Below, piece after piece: positions 21,855 to 33,000 of a DNA stretch of 64,000 nucleotides. The stretch's first letter is position 1, and every line of letters starts with the position of its first letter. A program made the position numbers and the translations under genes. The DNA is taken from NCBI GenBank assembly GCA_950295325.1, contig OX485808.1, forward strand, positions 9,674,501 through 9,738,500, given 5' to 3'. This stretch comes from Polytrichum commune (taxonomy: Eukaryota > Streptophyta > Polytrichopsida > Polytrichales > Polytrichaceae). The notes below the pieces were generated by a model. It saw only the letters and a list, made by a program, of their open reading frames with translations, had not been told where the DNA came from and made no database searches.

Positions 21855-24658
21855 TCAAAAATGAGGGCTGGAAGTTACAAAATTTGGATTGGACAAAGCT
21901 CTTGCCACCCACACTGGCTTCGCATATGTCTCGTCTCCAGGACGCAAAATGAGCATATAACCTTCATGACAATCCACTGCAATGCGGAAAGATGGTGGGG
22001 GACGACTACTAGCAGGCCCCACGTAATGGTCGTCCACATCAAACTCCTCTCGAACCTCTCCATTTCCCAAAAGACTAGGCTCTGAAGCTTGTACATCGAC
22101 TCGTGTTTGTGGCCAAAATCCATGCCTCAAAGTATGAGGGCTATCTTGGTGGAGGTCTGCCAAGGCGGCACGAACACGTGTCCAATAATGTATCCAACTC
22201 CCATAACGATGCCAACATGATCCGCCAACATCCGCTATTTTCAAACTCTCCCAATATTGTATGAAGCCTGATATACCTTTCAAAATATCCTCCAAATTCT
22301 TCATGGCTATTGGCTTACAAGGCCTAGGCTCCCCATCCGGTAACATGGTCTTTCCATCCGCATCCACGCGCCACACAAGAAGACCCTCCGGCGGGCTCCA
22401 GTCTTGTGACGTGCACAACAACTTGTATTGCATGGCCGGGACACCATCGTCACGCATATAGAAGCGGAATTGTTGTGCCTTCGTATGCCCGATCAATCGG
22501 TGAGCTCCACTTCGAATATAAGGTTCTATAAATGCCTTGAAGTCTGGCACCTCCTCAATCATATGGGGGATGACGGGAACGTTCTCCAAATCCATGTACG
22601 ACTTCATCAATAATGGAATTGTAGGAAAATCCTCCTCCCGCAACTTCATGCTCCACCGCCCAAAAGATGCATCAATATCATCGTGCGTGTGGCCTACCAA
22701 TAGGAAGGACACAAAAACCTCCTTGAAAATGCCTTTCGCAACCAACAACGACCAATATGCAAATACATATCTGCTTTTATTGTCCTTGGCACAATTGTCC
22801 AATTGGACACGCAAAGTTGGAGGCAACTTCTTGGCAATCACGGGTTCATTGGGTGGCTCGGGCAACGAATGCAAGCATACATCTTTTCCATCCAACACCG
22901 CTTCATATAAAGGTGTTGAACCCGTGTTCTCAAATAACAATCCTGAAGAATAGGCTGGTGGTTTCTCTAAATCACGTAAAAGCCTTGCAAATGATCCTAT
23001 CGTGTGGTTTGAATCCGCTGGATACAAATCAAGAGCATAATGGGCAAATTTGACATCACCGTGTCCATGTGCAATCATTCCTGCAATGCCAACCCAACGT
23101 GATTAGCATCTATGTATGAATAAACCATTATGAAGGAATCCATGTTCTCCAGTACATCACGGAATAAAATACAACAACATTTAGGGTATGTCATGACATT
23201 GTTTCGAAGTTCACCTGTAACCGATACAGGCAACTTGAAAAACCCATCCGTGGCCTTGATTCGATTTGCAAAACATGGGGAGGCTGTTTTGGCATGGTCC
23301 ATTTTGTCATGGATGACCGTAAGAACCTCCAAGGGCCTGGAGATGGACAAAGCTCTATTTGTGTAGTAATCATTACGGTGTGCCTCTTGCATGTTTACGT
23401 GCTTGAAATAGTTCAATTGATGCGCTGCATATGACTCGGTGCCCATCGTGTGTGCATCCCGGAGGCGCTTCAACTTCTCGCAATTAGAGCACCTGGCAAA
23501 TTTGTCCCCTCGTCTTTTTGTAATGTATTCGCTAAAGTTTTGTTTCTTGATTGCACTCAATTTTGACAATGAAATTGGCTCCAACCCAATCTTCTCGCCA
23601 ACTGCATTAACGTCCAACAATATGTCTTTCCATTTTGTGCCTGTGGGAAGAACTTTCTCCACAACCTTTTCACCGGTTGTGAGTGTGCGTGTTTTGTGCG
23701 GCATTGCATCGGCAAGAGGGACAATGATGGTTGCTAGAGTGGCCGTTGCTTGCCTTGTTGCTTCCCTAGGCTTCTTTAAACCCACGTTACCATGGTGACG
23801 GGACCGGCGGCCTTCCTTGGCATAAGCAGCTTGTCTATAAAAGTCCGATTTCGACACACCGTGAATGGTGTACCATGCCTTACAACACACGTCTATGCTT
23901 TCAATGGTGATGACCTTGCGACCCGTCCCATTCACATGTATCGCCCTATGGACATCAAGTTTTCTTGTGGATCTTAGACGGAAATCTCCAAGCCACATTT
24001 CTTCGCGGATGACCTTCAATTTATCCCTTGGAAACAATTGGCAACAACGATGCACACAACAATCCTTTGTGGCAACTTCTCTAATGGACTCCTCCCCGAG
24101 CAACCTTTGACGTTTACAATCAGTTGCAGACGGAGCAGGACGTGCCAATGTATCGTACTTTCTTTGACCCTTGCGCGGCCGCATGTTTGATTGCACCTCC
24201 TTTTCGATTTGCATGTGTCGTTGCTCATGTTCACGCAAGCTAACTCCATCAATTGTGACATTCCTCAATGGCCACCTGCGGAGGGAGAACCTATGAGTGG
24301 GATCCACCTCGGAATGAACGACCGACTCCAATATGACAACCCCAACGTCCTCAGTGCCAAGCGGGTTTTCATCAATGCAATCTTGCGGATGGGTGTTACG
24401 GCAAATCCCCTCCGCCACAACAACTCCACTATCGTTAAGAAGTATCACCTCCAAATTCACCCACGAAGCCCTTGAAAGTCCCGTACATTCAACAATGGGA
24501 CACTGCGGTACGGAAGACGAAGGTAAATCCAAATGATCTTCATCCGCACTGTCAGCCATAGTAGCCTCCCCGACAATGTCTAGGTCATCATCAGATGCAG
24601 ATGGCCAAGTGGCCATGTCATCAGATGACCAATCCCCTATTTCACTAAACCCATCCAT
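21855..24658 (-). CDS. DUF7869-type protein, transposase candidate, copy 3 (premature stop)
   Basis: Exon 1 is 24658-23215, the intron 23214-23081, and exon 2 starts at 23080. The protein is the same as copy 1 in every part I compared, including the premature TGA (21857-21855). Without that stop it would end at 21594. The first ATG after the likely acceptor GGCAG|A is at 24658. Since two separate copies share the stop and are otherwise alike, the roughly 889-residue form is either the working product or was already dead when the element last duplicated. In the candidate element E3 it is transcribed away from the ParB-like gene. Confidence 0.65.
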
Positions 24659-24679
24659 TCTGCCTACACACATGAACAT

Positions 24680-24837
24680 TGAACATTGTCTTAAAATCAC
24701 AAAAATTGTAGGTTCAAATCGAAGAACAAAAAAACCATCATATATAAACAAAATTGCAAATACTCAGTGCTCATACAAGTTCATATGACTGCTATGCCAT
24801 TGGGCTTGCAAAGGTTTCGGAAGGCCAGTGGCCACAC
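24680..24837 (-). other. 5' region of DUF7869 gene, copy 3
   Basis: AT-rich sequence upstream of the likely 5' splice acceptor. It holds no recognisable promoter element and leads directly into the 78-bp array. Confidence 0.4.
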
Positions 24838-25829
24838 CGGCACCCAGATCCCAACCACACTTAGAGGCTGGGTTTGGGTCGAGCGACCCAAACCTTTTGG
24901 GAGGATGGGTTCAGGCTCAATACAGAGAGCACCCACACTTAGGCGCTGGATTTGGGTCGAGCGACCCAAACCTTCTGGCAGGATGGGTTTAGGCTCACTA
25001 CAGACAGCATCCACACTTAGGGGCTGGGTTTGGGTCGAGCGACCCAAACCTTTTGGCAGAATGGGTTTTGGGTCACGACAGGGAGCACCCACACTTAGAG
25101 GGCTGGGTTTGGGTCGAGCGACCCAAACCTTTTTGCAGGATGGGTTCAGGCTCACAACAGTGAGCACCCACAGTGTAGGGCTAGGTTTGGGTCGATCGAC
25201 CCAAACCATGAGGCAGGATGGGTTCAGGCTCACAACAATGAGCACCCACACTGTAGGGCTGGGTTTGGGTCGATCGACCCAAACCATGAGGCAGGATGGG
25301 TTCAGGCTCACAACAGAGAGCACCCACACTGTAAGGCTGGGTTTGGGTCGACCGACCCAAACCATGAGGCAGGATGGGTTCAGGCTCACAACAGTGAGCA
25401 CCCACACTGTAGGGCTGGGTTTGGGTCGATCGACCCAAACCATGAGGCAGGATGGGTTCAGGCTCACAACAGTGAGCACCCACACTGTAGGGCTGGGTTT
25501 GGGTCGATCGACCCAAACCATGAGGCAGGATGGGTTCAGGCTCACAACAGAGAGCACCCACACTGTAAGGCTGGGTTTGGGTCGACCGACCCAAACCATG
25601 AGGCAGGATGGGTTCATGCTCACAACAGTGAGCACCCACACTGTAGGGCTGGGTTTGGGTCGATCGACCCAAACCATGAGGCAGGATGGGTTCAGGCTCA
25701 CAACAGTGAGCACCCACACTGTAGGGCTGGGTTTGGGTCGATCGACCCAAACCTTGAGGCAGGATGGGTTCTGGCTCAATACAGAGAGCACCCACACTGT
25801 AAGGCTGGGTTTGGGTCGACCGACCCAAA
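24838..25829. repeat. 78-bp tandem array, 13 units, palindrome family B
   Basis: Each unit holds one palindrome: arm GTTTGGGTCG, two variable bases, then the reverse complement. Palindromes start at about 24870 and then every 78 bp to about 25808. Centres are AG in the first units and AT or AC in the later ones. The spacer carries CAGGATGGGTTCAGGCTC and GAGCACCCACACT. The array lies between the divergent DUF7869-type and ParB-like genes. Confidence 0.93.
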
Positions 25830-26456
25830 CAATTCCGCAAAATCCGCCTATTTATTCGGGTGATGCTCTATTAATCTATTTATAACCTATTTGGGACAAC
25901 TGAACTCATAGATGCTTGTTGTAATTAGCTGCTCATGAATGGAAGCGTATACAAACCGTGTATTACAGCTCCAACTTAGAGAGCTTGCAGCAATCTCAGG
26001 ATTGGGACATGAAAGAAAGAACCAGCATTTGGGGGGGTTGGGCTCTTTATACTACCCGCCTCCGCTTTGGGCATCCTCTTTGGATGCCTTTCCCACCTGG
26101 TCTCCTTTGGAGGTTAATTCAAACCTTCTGACTCAATTTCCCGCTTCTTGTCAATAATAGAGAATGTATATTTAGCTTGGCTCTTCGTTGCCCCAACCAC
26201 CAAATGAATAATTCAACATATATTTAAAGTTGTTACCACCCTAACTTGGTCAACACTATTCTTCAACTCTTTCATAATTAGTTTTATACATGAATACACC
26301 ACCACCTTCCCTATTGCCATCTCCTTTCTCCTTTTATCATTGTTGTATATTTTTCTCACATCCTTACTAATACTAAATCCCTATATGTAACTTCCATATA
26401 TCACCATAGTGGATATTTAGTGTTTGAGTTTACATTTAATGTTACTTACTCTCATA

Positions 26457-26582
26457 GGGTTAGTAATGGGAAGTGTATGCGTTCGTTTTAAGTGTATCAA
26501 ACACTAACTATCATATAACTAAAAAGGATATAAAGGTTTTGATACACTACATATGAACGCATACACTAAATACCAATAACCC
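26457..26582. mobile_element. Small MITE with TA target duplication
   Basis: A 126-bp inverted repeat with imperfect arms of about 45 bp: left GGGTTAGTAATGGGAAGTG, the right arm being its diverged reverse complement sharing GTGTATGCGTTC. TA flanks both ends (26455-26456 and 26583-26584), as in Tc1/mariner Stowaway-type MITEs. Confidence 0.6.
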
Positions 26583-27395
26583 TATGACAATATGTAAGAT
26601 TATATCTATTAAGGGGTTTTACTCTACTTGTAGTCAAACATTATGGTATATTTCAAACAATATATTGACAAAAGATGTGCATGTATTATAAAACTTCATA
26701 TACTAAAAGTCACTAAATATAATAGTTAATGCTATTATTTAGACTCTCACATGAGGACTTATATTTTGAAAACAAATAATTAATGCCATGACAAACTTGA
26801 ATAATTTGGCCAACTTTCAATTTCTGCTAATTAAAAGAACATATGTTGTGTTGTAATGTGTGCACCCAATATTGCTTCATCCTCAAGACTCCAAGTGTGA
26901 CAATAACCTAGTACCTATGTGGAAGTCATTAATGGAACCCTAAACCACAAATGACATTTGGCACGTTCAATCTTCCAAGGATGTTTGAACCTATCGTGAA
27001 GTCCCTTGAACTCTACCAATGTGTGTGAGCAAAACATGCAAAGTTCAAAAGGTATGTCCTCATATCATTCACAACATGAAATCTACTTTAAATTAATATA
27101 TAATATTTCACTATTCCAAATAACATGTTAACATGAACAACATCCTATCCATTATAATCTAGTTCTTATGCTTTTCTTACCAGGTGACAAGGTTATAGGT
27201 TAATATTGTATCACCTACTTGTGAGCACAATATCGTTTATTTCCTTTAGTGCGTTCATTCGTGAAAAACCACACATCCATCTTTCACGTTTGTGAATTAG
27301 GATGTTGTGATGACAATATACATTTGTATTGGAAACTACAAGCACCAAGGCCCATGTCATTTGACCTATGTGCCATCCAGTTATGGTTTGTGTTG

Positions 27396-27435
27396 TTTAA
27401 GGTTTAGGGTTTAGGGTTTAGGGTTTAGGGTTCAG
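27396..27435 (+). repeat. Interstitial telomere-like repeat (TTTAGGG)
   Basis: About five tandem copies of the plant telomere heptamer, the first and last altered (TTTAAGG, GGGTTCAGG). It is short and isolated, so not a chromosome end. Confidence 0.85.
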
Positions 27436-28082
27436 GCATCATCAAACATCAAACTGAATGTTTAAATGACTTCATATGATATGTGAACTCCATGGGGTTG
27501 CAGTAGATACATTTGTAATCATTTGTTTCTCCCATGTACTTCAAATGTGAACTTCTAAGTACATATATTAATGTTCACTCTAATGCTACTTGTTAGGGTA
27601 TCCATTATAGACTAGAGCATTGTCCTCTACCAACAACCATCATATAAATTACAATACATAATCCTAAACTGTTAACCATGTGAATGGTTACCATATTTAT
27701 ATTATTGCACCGTGTAATTGCCTTTGTGGATTGCAATATAATTATGACTTACTCCTCTTAGACTTTGTAACACTCTCATATGATTCCATAAATTACATTA
27801 TTCATACACCAAAACGATAATGGCTACATTCAACGATGTTATCAATTCCAACGGGTGATCATTCAATTGAACACCATTAAAATATGAGTTGGTGATGGTG
27901 TTAATTTTGTGGAATACCTTAGTCCACGTAGGTTTTTGAGTGGTATTGAATTGCCGCTAATGAATAGCGGGTTAGAAGGCCGGGGCCGGGCGGCCAAGAG
28001 AGGCGCCGGCCCTCCTATGTCCCGCACCTAGGGGCAAGGACAACCAGGAAGGCAATCTCCCTAGGGTGGCAGGTGTCAACAC

Positions 28083-28162
28083 CACAAGCCTCGCGGGCAA
28101 CCACCTAAACCAAGGAGGTGTCGACACCTGGCAAGGTGTTGGCCCGCGAGGCTTCTGAGCCG
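28083..28162. promoter_or_regulatory. GC-rich hairpin upstream of ParB-like gene 1
   Basis: Inverted arms AAGCCTCGCGGGC (about 28086) and GCCCGCGAGGCTT (about 28141) enclose the perfect palindrome AGGTGTCGACACCT. A telo-box-like GGGTTTAGGGT follows at about 28199. The position just before a CT-rich leader suggests a core promoter, by inference. Confidence 0.35.
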
Positions 28163-28199
28163 TTGATGGGCCCGGCGCAATCTAATGGCCCGGATTCGA

Positions 28200-30058
28200 G
28201 GGTTTAGGGTGACCCCTTCCGCTCTCTCCTTCTCTCCCCTCCTCTTTTTTCTTTCTCTCTTTTTCTTCCTCTCTTCCTCCGCGCCAAGCGCCGCTCTTGG
28301 AAACGCCGCCGCCGCTTTCCATAGCGCCGCGCCAAGCGCTTCCTCTCGCACCTTTTGCTTTTGTCTTGGTCGCGCCGCTTCCCTTCATTCTTCTTTCTCC
28401 TTCATTCCTCTCCTCCTCTCTGATGCTTCTCCTCCTCTTCTCTCATTCTATTCCTCGTGTTATTGTCTTCCTCTTCTTATTCTCTCTTCTTGGTCCAGAG
28501 TGTTAGCTTTGAGTGAGTTCGGAGCGGTTTATTGTGTTGAACTCCTTACTTGTTTTGTAAAATTCATGCATGGAGTGATTTTAGGTTGAGTAGAAGTGAG
28601 CACGGTCGAGTGTGATAGAAATGTAGAGGTCTTTCAAATTAGGCCTGAGTTTGCAAGAATCAGGGGGTTTGTGAGAAAGTTTTAGGGTGCTTGAGAGATT
28701 CATTGTGTTTCTGAGATCTTTGTGAGAGTTGTTCTTTAGTGCCACAACAGAGTTTCTGAGTCTGGTTGTAAGAAGCAGATTGTGAGAGCAGCTTTCAAGA
28801 GTTTGAAAGACAAGGTAAGCAATTTGCATCAGTGCACACAATTTGCATCATTCCCTTTAGGTTCCTGTTACATATACAATGCATAAGCATTGTATATGTT
28901 GCCCAAGCATTAAACATGCATCTGGAAACACAGTAGTTTGGGGAGACGACCCAAACTCATATTAAAATATAATAAATATTTGAATTGCAGCCTAAAATGA
29001 ACTAAATGTTTGGGTCGTTCGACCCAAACATTGCAGCCTCTTGTTTGGGTCGAGCGACCCAAACATTGGAGCCTCATTATGTTTGGGTCGCTCGACCCAA
29101 ACATTACAGGGAGAAGAACTAAACCACATTGTAAAATATAAAAGAACTTCAAAAATTAAGTAAATGTTTGGGTCGTTCGACCCAAACATTGCAGACTGAA
29201 ATGACTGGGTTGAGGTACCTAAATTTGCAGCCTAACATGTTTGGGTCGCTCGACCCAAACATTACAGGGAGAAGAACTAAACCACATTGTAAAATATAAA
29301 AGAACTTTGAAAATTAAGTGAATGTTTGGGTCGTTCGACCCAAACATTGCAGTCTGAAATGAATGGGTTGAGCTACCTAAATTTGCAGCCTAACATATTT
29401 GGGTCGCTCGACCCAAACATTACAGGGAGAAGAACTAAACCACATTGTAAAATATAAAAGAACTTTGAAAATTAAGTGAATGTTTGGGTCGTTCGACCCA
29501 AACATTGCAGTCTGAAATGAATGGGTTGAGCTACCTAAATTTGCAGCCTAACATATTTGGGTCGCTCGACCCAAACATTACAGGGAGAAGAACTAAACCA
29601 CATTGTAAAATATAAAAGAACTTTGAAAATTAAGTGAATGTTTGGGTCGTTCGACCCAAACATTGCAGTCTGAAATGAATGGGTTGAGCTACCTAAATTT
29701 GCAGCCTAACATATTTGGGTCGCTCGACCCAAACATTACAGGGAGAAGAACTAAACCACATTGTAAAATATAAAAGAACTTCGAAAATTAAGTAATTGTT
29801 TGGGTCGTTCGACCCAAACATTGCAGTCTGAAATGAATGTGTTGAGATACCTAAATTTGCAGCCTCATCATGTTTGGGTCGCTCGACCCAAACATTACAG
29901 GGTGACCACCTAAACCACACTTTAAAATCTAAAAGATCTTTTAAAACGACTTTGAAAATTAAGTAAATGTTTGGGTCAATCCTCCAAATGTTAAATGCAC
30001 ATTGCAATACTTTGGGTCGATCGACCGAAACTCACAGTTTCGATTTCTTGGATTGCAG
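28200..30058 (+). promoter_or_regulatory. 5' leader exon and palindrome-rich first intron of ParB-like gene 1
   Basis: A pyrimidine-rich tract (28215-28500) typical of plant 5' leaders leads to a good donor, GACAAG|GTAAGC, at 28815. The intron runs to TTGCAG|ATG at 30058, so the coding start lies directly at the acceptor. The intron contains about 13 family B palindromes (from about 29009 to 29871), mostly as a 158-bp unit carrying two palindromes with different centres (CT and TT). A degenerate copy lies at about 28936 and another at 30010. Confidence 0.65.
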
Positions 30059-33000
30059 ATGGCCCCTAAAAAGAGACCAGGTGAAAGGTGGTTCATGCTC
30101 GCGCCAGACCACCTTTGGCAGGAGTATGAAACTCCACAGGACGATTCTTACGTCCCAAAAAATGGCGTCGTTTTGGCATGGTCCGTTCAGGTGGTGAAGG
30201 CATCCATGTTCAAGCTGCTATTCGTGGTGAAGGTGGGGACCCACGAGCAGCACACCTGGGCAACGCTGACGGGATGGGAGGTTGCGTCCGTCCAGTCTCT
30301 CGGGGACTACGTAGACGTGATACTGGAGAACTCCGCCGTGCAGAACGTCCACATGTTCATGCACCAGTTCTCCGAGCCCTTCGACCCCCTGTACGCCAAG
30401 GAGACTTGCGTCGACCCTGAAACCATAAAACCGGAGGCCATATTCATAGATGGTAGTGTAACGAACACGAAGGTTGCGAGCAGGTTCACGAAGTTAAAAC
30501 AGGCTATCACGGTTCTCAACAAGGCGCTGCAAAGCAAACCCAAGACGCAGCAGCCTGTGAGGCGGAAGGCAACGACGGAAGAAGGCGCAGGGTCCTCAAG
30601 ACCACAAACTGTGAGGAAACCGCGGGCGGTCCCTGCAGACTCGAGACGGACGAGCACTACAACAACGCCGGCTGACAGCGAGACGCCAACGCCATCAGGA
30701 AGCCGTCAGACGACCCCTTCCAAGAGGGGAAGAGAGTCATCGGGGATGACTGACGAGCCTGTTTCCCCGGAGCTCCGGATGCCGAAGCCTGGCCAAGAGG
30801 TGGATGCAGGCGAAATACAAAAAATAAACAACAACTTCGAGACAAAATGCCTGCACTGCTTCTTCATGGGCAGGGACTTCAAATTCGAGGTCAACATTGC
30901 GCAGTGCCACCTTGCGCCACCAGAGAAGTGCGTCCGAGCCAAGGAGGACGCCTACGTCGACTGGATGGTCGCTCAAATCTTGGGCGGGCAGTTCAAGGAC
31001 GACAGGCAGACAATTGTTGTCATGCCACAAGGGCTGAAAAGAATGCCGACGCCTGAGATGTGGCCGGCAATCTCTAAAGGAGACTTCTGGCTGATTGACG
31101 GGCAGCACAGTGTGGAGGCCTCGAAAAAAATCCAGCTGATGACCGAGTGGGACGACCCGAACAACCAGAAGGAGAAGCTAAAAGTTTGGAAGGCTTTGGT
31201 GGTTTGGTCGGACAACGAGACGGTCCTCAGCGACATCTCCAGGTTCTTCAACATGGAGAACAAAAAGAGGGCCTATCAGGCATCGTGGATCAGAAACATC
31301 ATGGCCTCGAGGGAGGTGTGGGAGTTTTATGGAAGGCCTCCCAAGGAAAGGGAGAATGCTAAAGACAAGAACCCCAAATGGGAGGTGAGTATGTTTGGGT
31401 CGATCGACCCAAACTCCTACATTGTTTTGTTGTCATCGCCAGGTTGATAGTTTGGGTCGGTCGACCCAAACTCTGAAATTATTTTGATATTGTCCCCAGG
31501 TTCATAGTTTGGGTCGGTCGACCCAAACTCTGAAATTGTTAAGATGTTTTCGCCAGGTTCATAGTTTGGGTCGTTCGACCCAAACTGCTGTTGCATTTGT
31601 TTTTCCATTATGTGTTGTCTAACATGTGCTAATGTCTTCCTGTGCAGGACTTCAAATATCAAATGATCAATAAATTCTCCTCGATCGACAATGCTAGCCA
31701 CAAGCAGAAAAAGTATAACGAGCTGAGAGGAGAAATCTATTTGATCACAGCGTCCGATTCCGTATGGGCAAGATGGAAGAGTGTTTTTGAAAAACACGAG
31801 ACGGGGGACCTCATGGACCCCGACACCGGCATGCTCTTCAACCAGACTACGCGCTTCAAGCAAATGAAGCCTCTGGTGAGGGAGTTCTTCAGAGCGCTTC
31901 AAGGTCTCTCCGAGACAGAGATGGGAAAAGCGGCGTCCCACATCCTACACGTGGAGACGACGGCGAAGAGATGCTGGGTCCACCCTAAGATCGTCTTCAC
32001 CAAACCCAAGATCTTCGTCCCTTCATGCTACACAATGAAGGAATGGACGGAGAACAGGAAGAAGAAGACGACCATCGTCCAGGAGCTGCACAAGCTTGTG
32101 CCAGAGAAGAAGCTCATCGTGGACGGAGAGGTCGACGAGGCGCACTGGAGGGCCTTCAAAGCCGAATATAAGTTTACCAGTGCGTCCATGGCGGCACTCA
32201 TGAGGGAGGCGGGAGACGACTTCCTCAGATCCAAGCTCGTGAAGGGGGGGAGGAACCGGGCGCTTCCCGAACACTCAGTGCGGGCCTTCTCCAACTTCAT
32301 AAAGGAGAAGAAGATCGTCAGTTTCGAAGGCGATGCGCAATTCAACATGGTCACTGTCGAACCTCTCAGGATCCAGGGTTGGCCGGGTTCTGAGTCAAGG
32401 AAGGCGATCAGGACTAGAGCCGGGGACCGCTTCCCCTTCGGAATGATAGACTTCAGGAACATCCCTGGAGCCTCATTCGAGGGGACTATGAGCACCCCTT
32501 TTTACGATCCTTTCTTGTCGAAGTTCGTGGACTACGGCAGCCCCAAATTCAGGGAGGTCGACGTCTGGCTCTGGATTGTCGAGGACAGAAGGGCAGAGCA
32601 GGTTTACGAGATCGTGCGCAAATTGCAGCCGGAGTATGCCGTCTCGAAATCTCACTACGTTGCTGCACCGGCGGAGGGGGCGTACAGCACGCTGAAAGAC
32701 AAGAAGACGAAGATCGTCAACGTGCTGTGTTTGTACTTCGTGTACAAAGCTGAGCTGGTTAAGGTGCCAAACCATCCCATAGCCAGGATGGAAAAGCTCT
32801 TCCAAGTCCAAGAAGGGTTGGGTACCAGCAGGAGCTTATATGACGAGGCGAAGTACGCCAACTACCCCGCGGATGAGCTGCGCATGGAGTTCTACCTGCG
32901 GATGATGAGGACCCTCACGAAGAGAGGGGACTGCATCTTCAACGTTTTCGGGGGGTCCAAACCGATTTTTGCAGCCATTGTAAGCAGAAAACCCAGAAGT

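Larger units (their letters stand above)
25830..28082. other. AT-rich interval without a gene
   Basis: Apart from the small MITE at 26457 and the telomere-like tract at 27396, I see no gene, splice structure or repeat here. It separates the family B array from the ParB-like gene's promoter. Confidence 0.5.

Noticed and set aside
24767-25885. Open frames of about 370 and 340 codons on opposite strands
   Set aside because: They are the 78-bp array (26 codons per unit) translated; no start context, splice signal or domain, and several frames are open together.
28185-28589. A 134-codon frame rich in Ser, Leu and Phe
   Set aside because: It is the translation of a CT-rich leader and is followed by a good splice donor in the leader.
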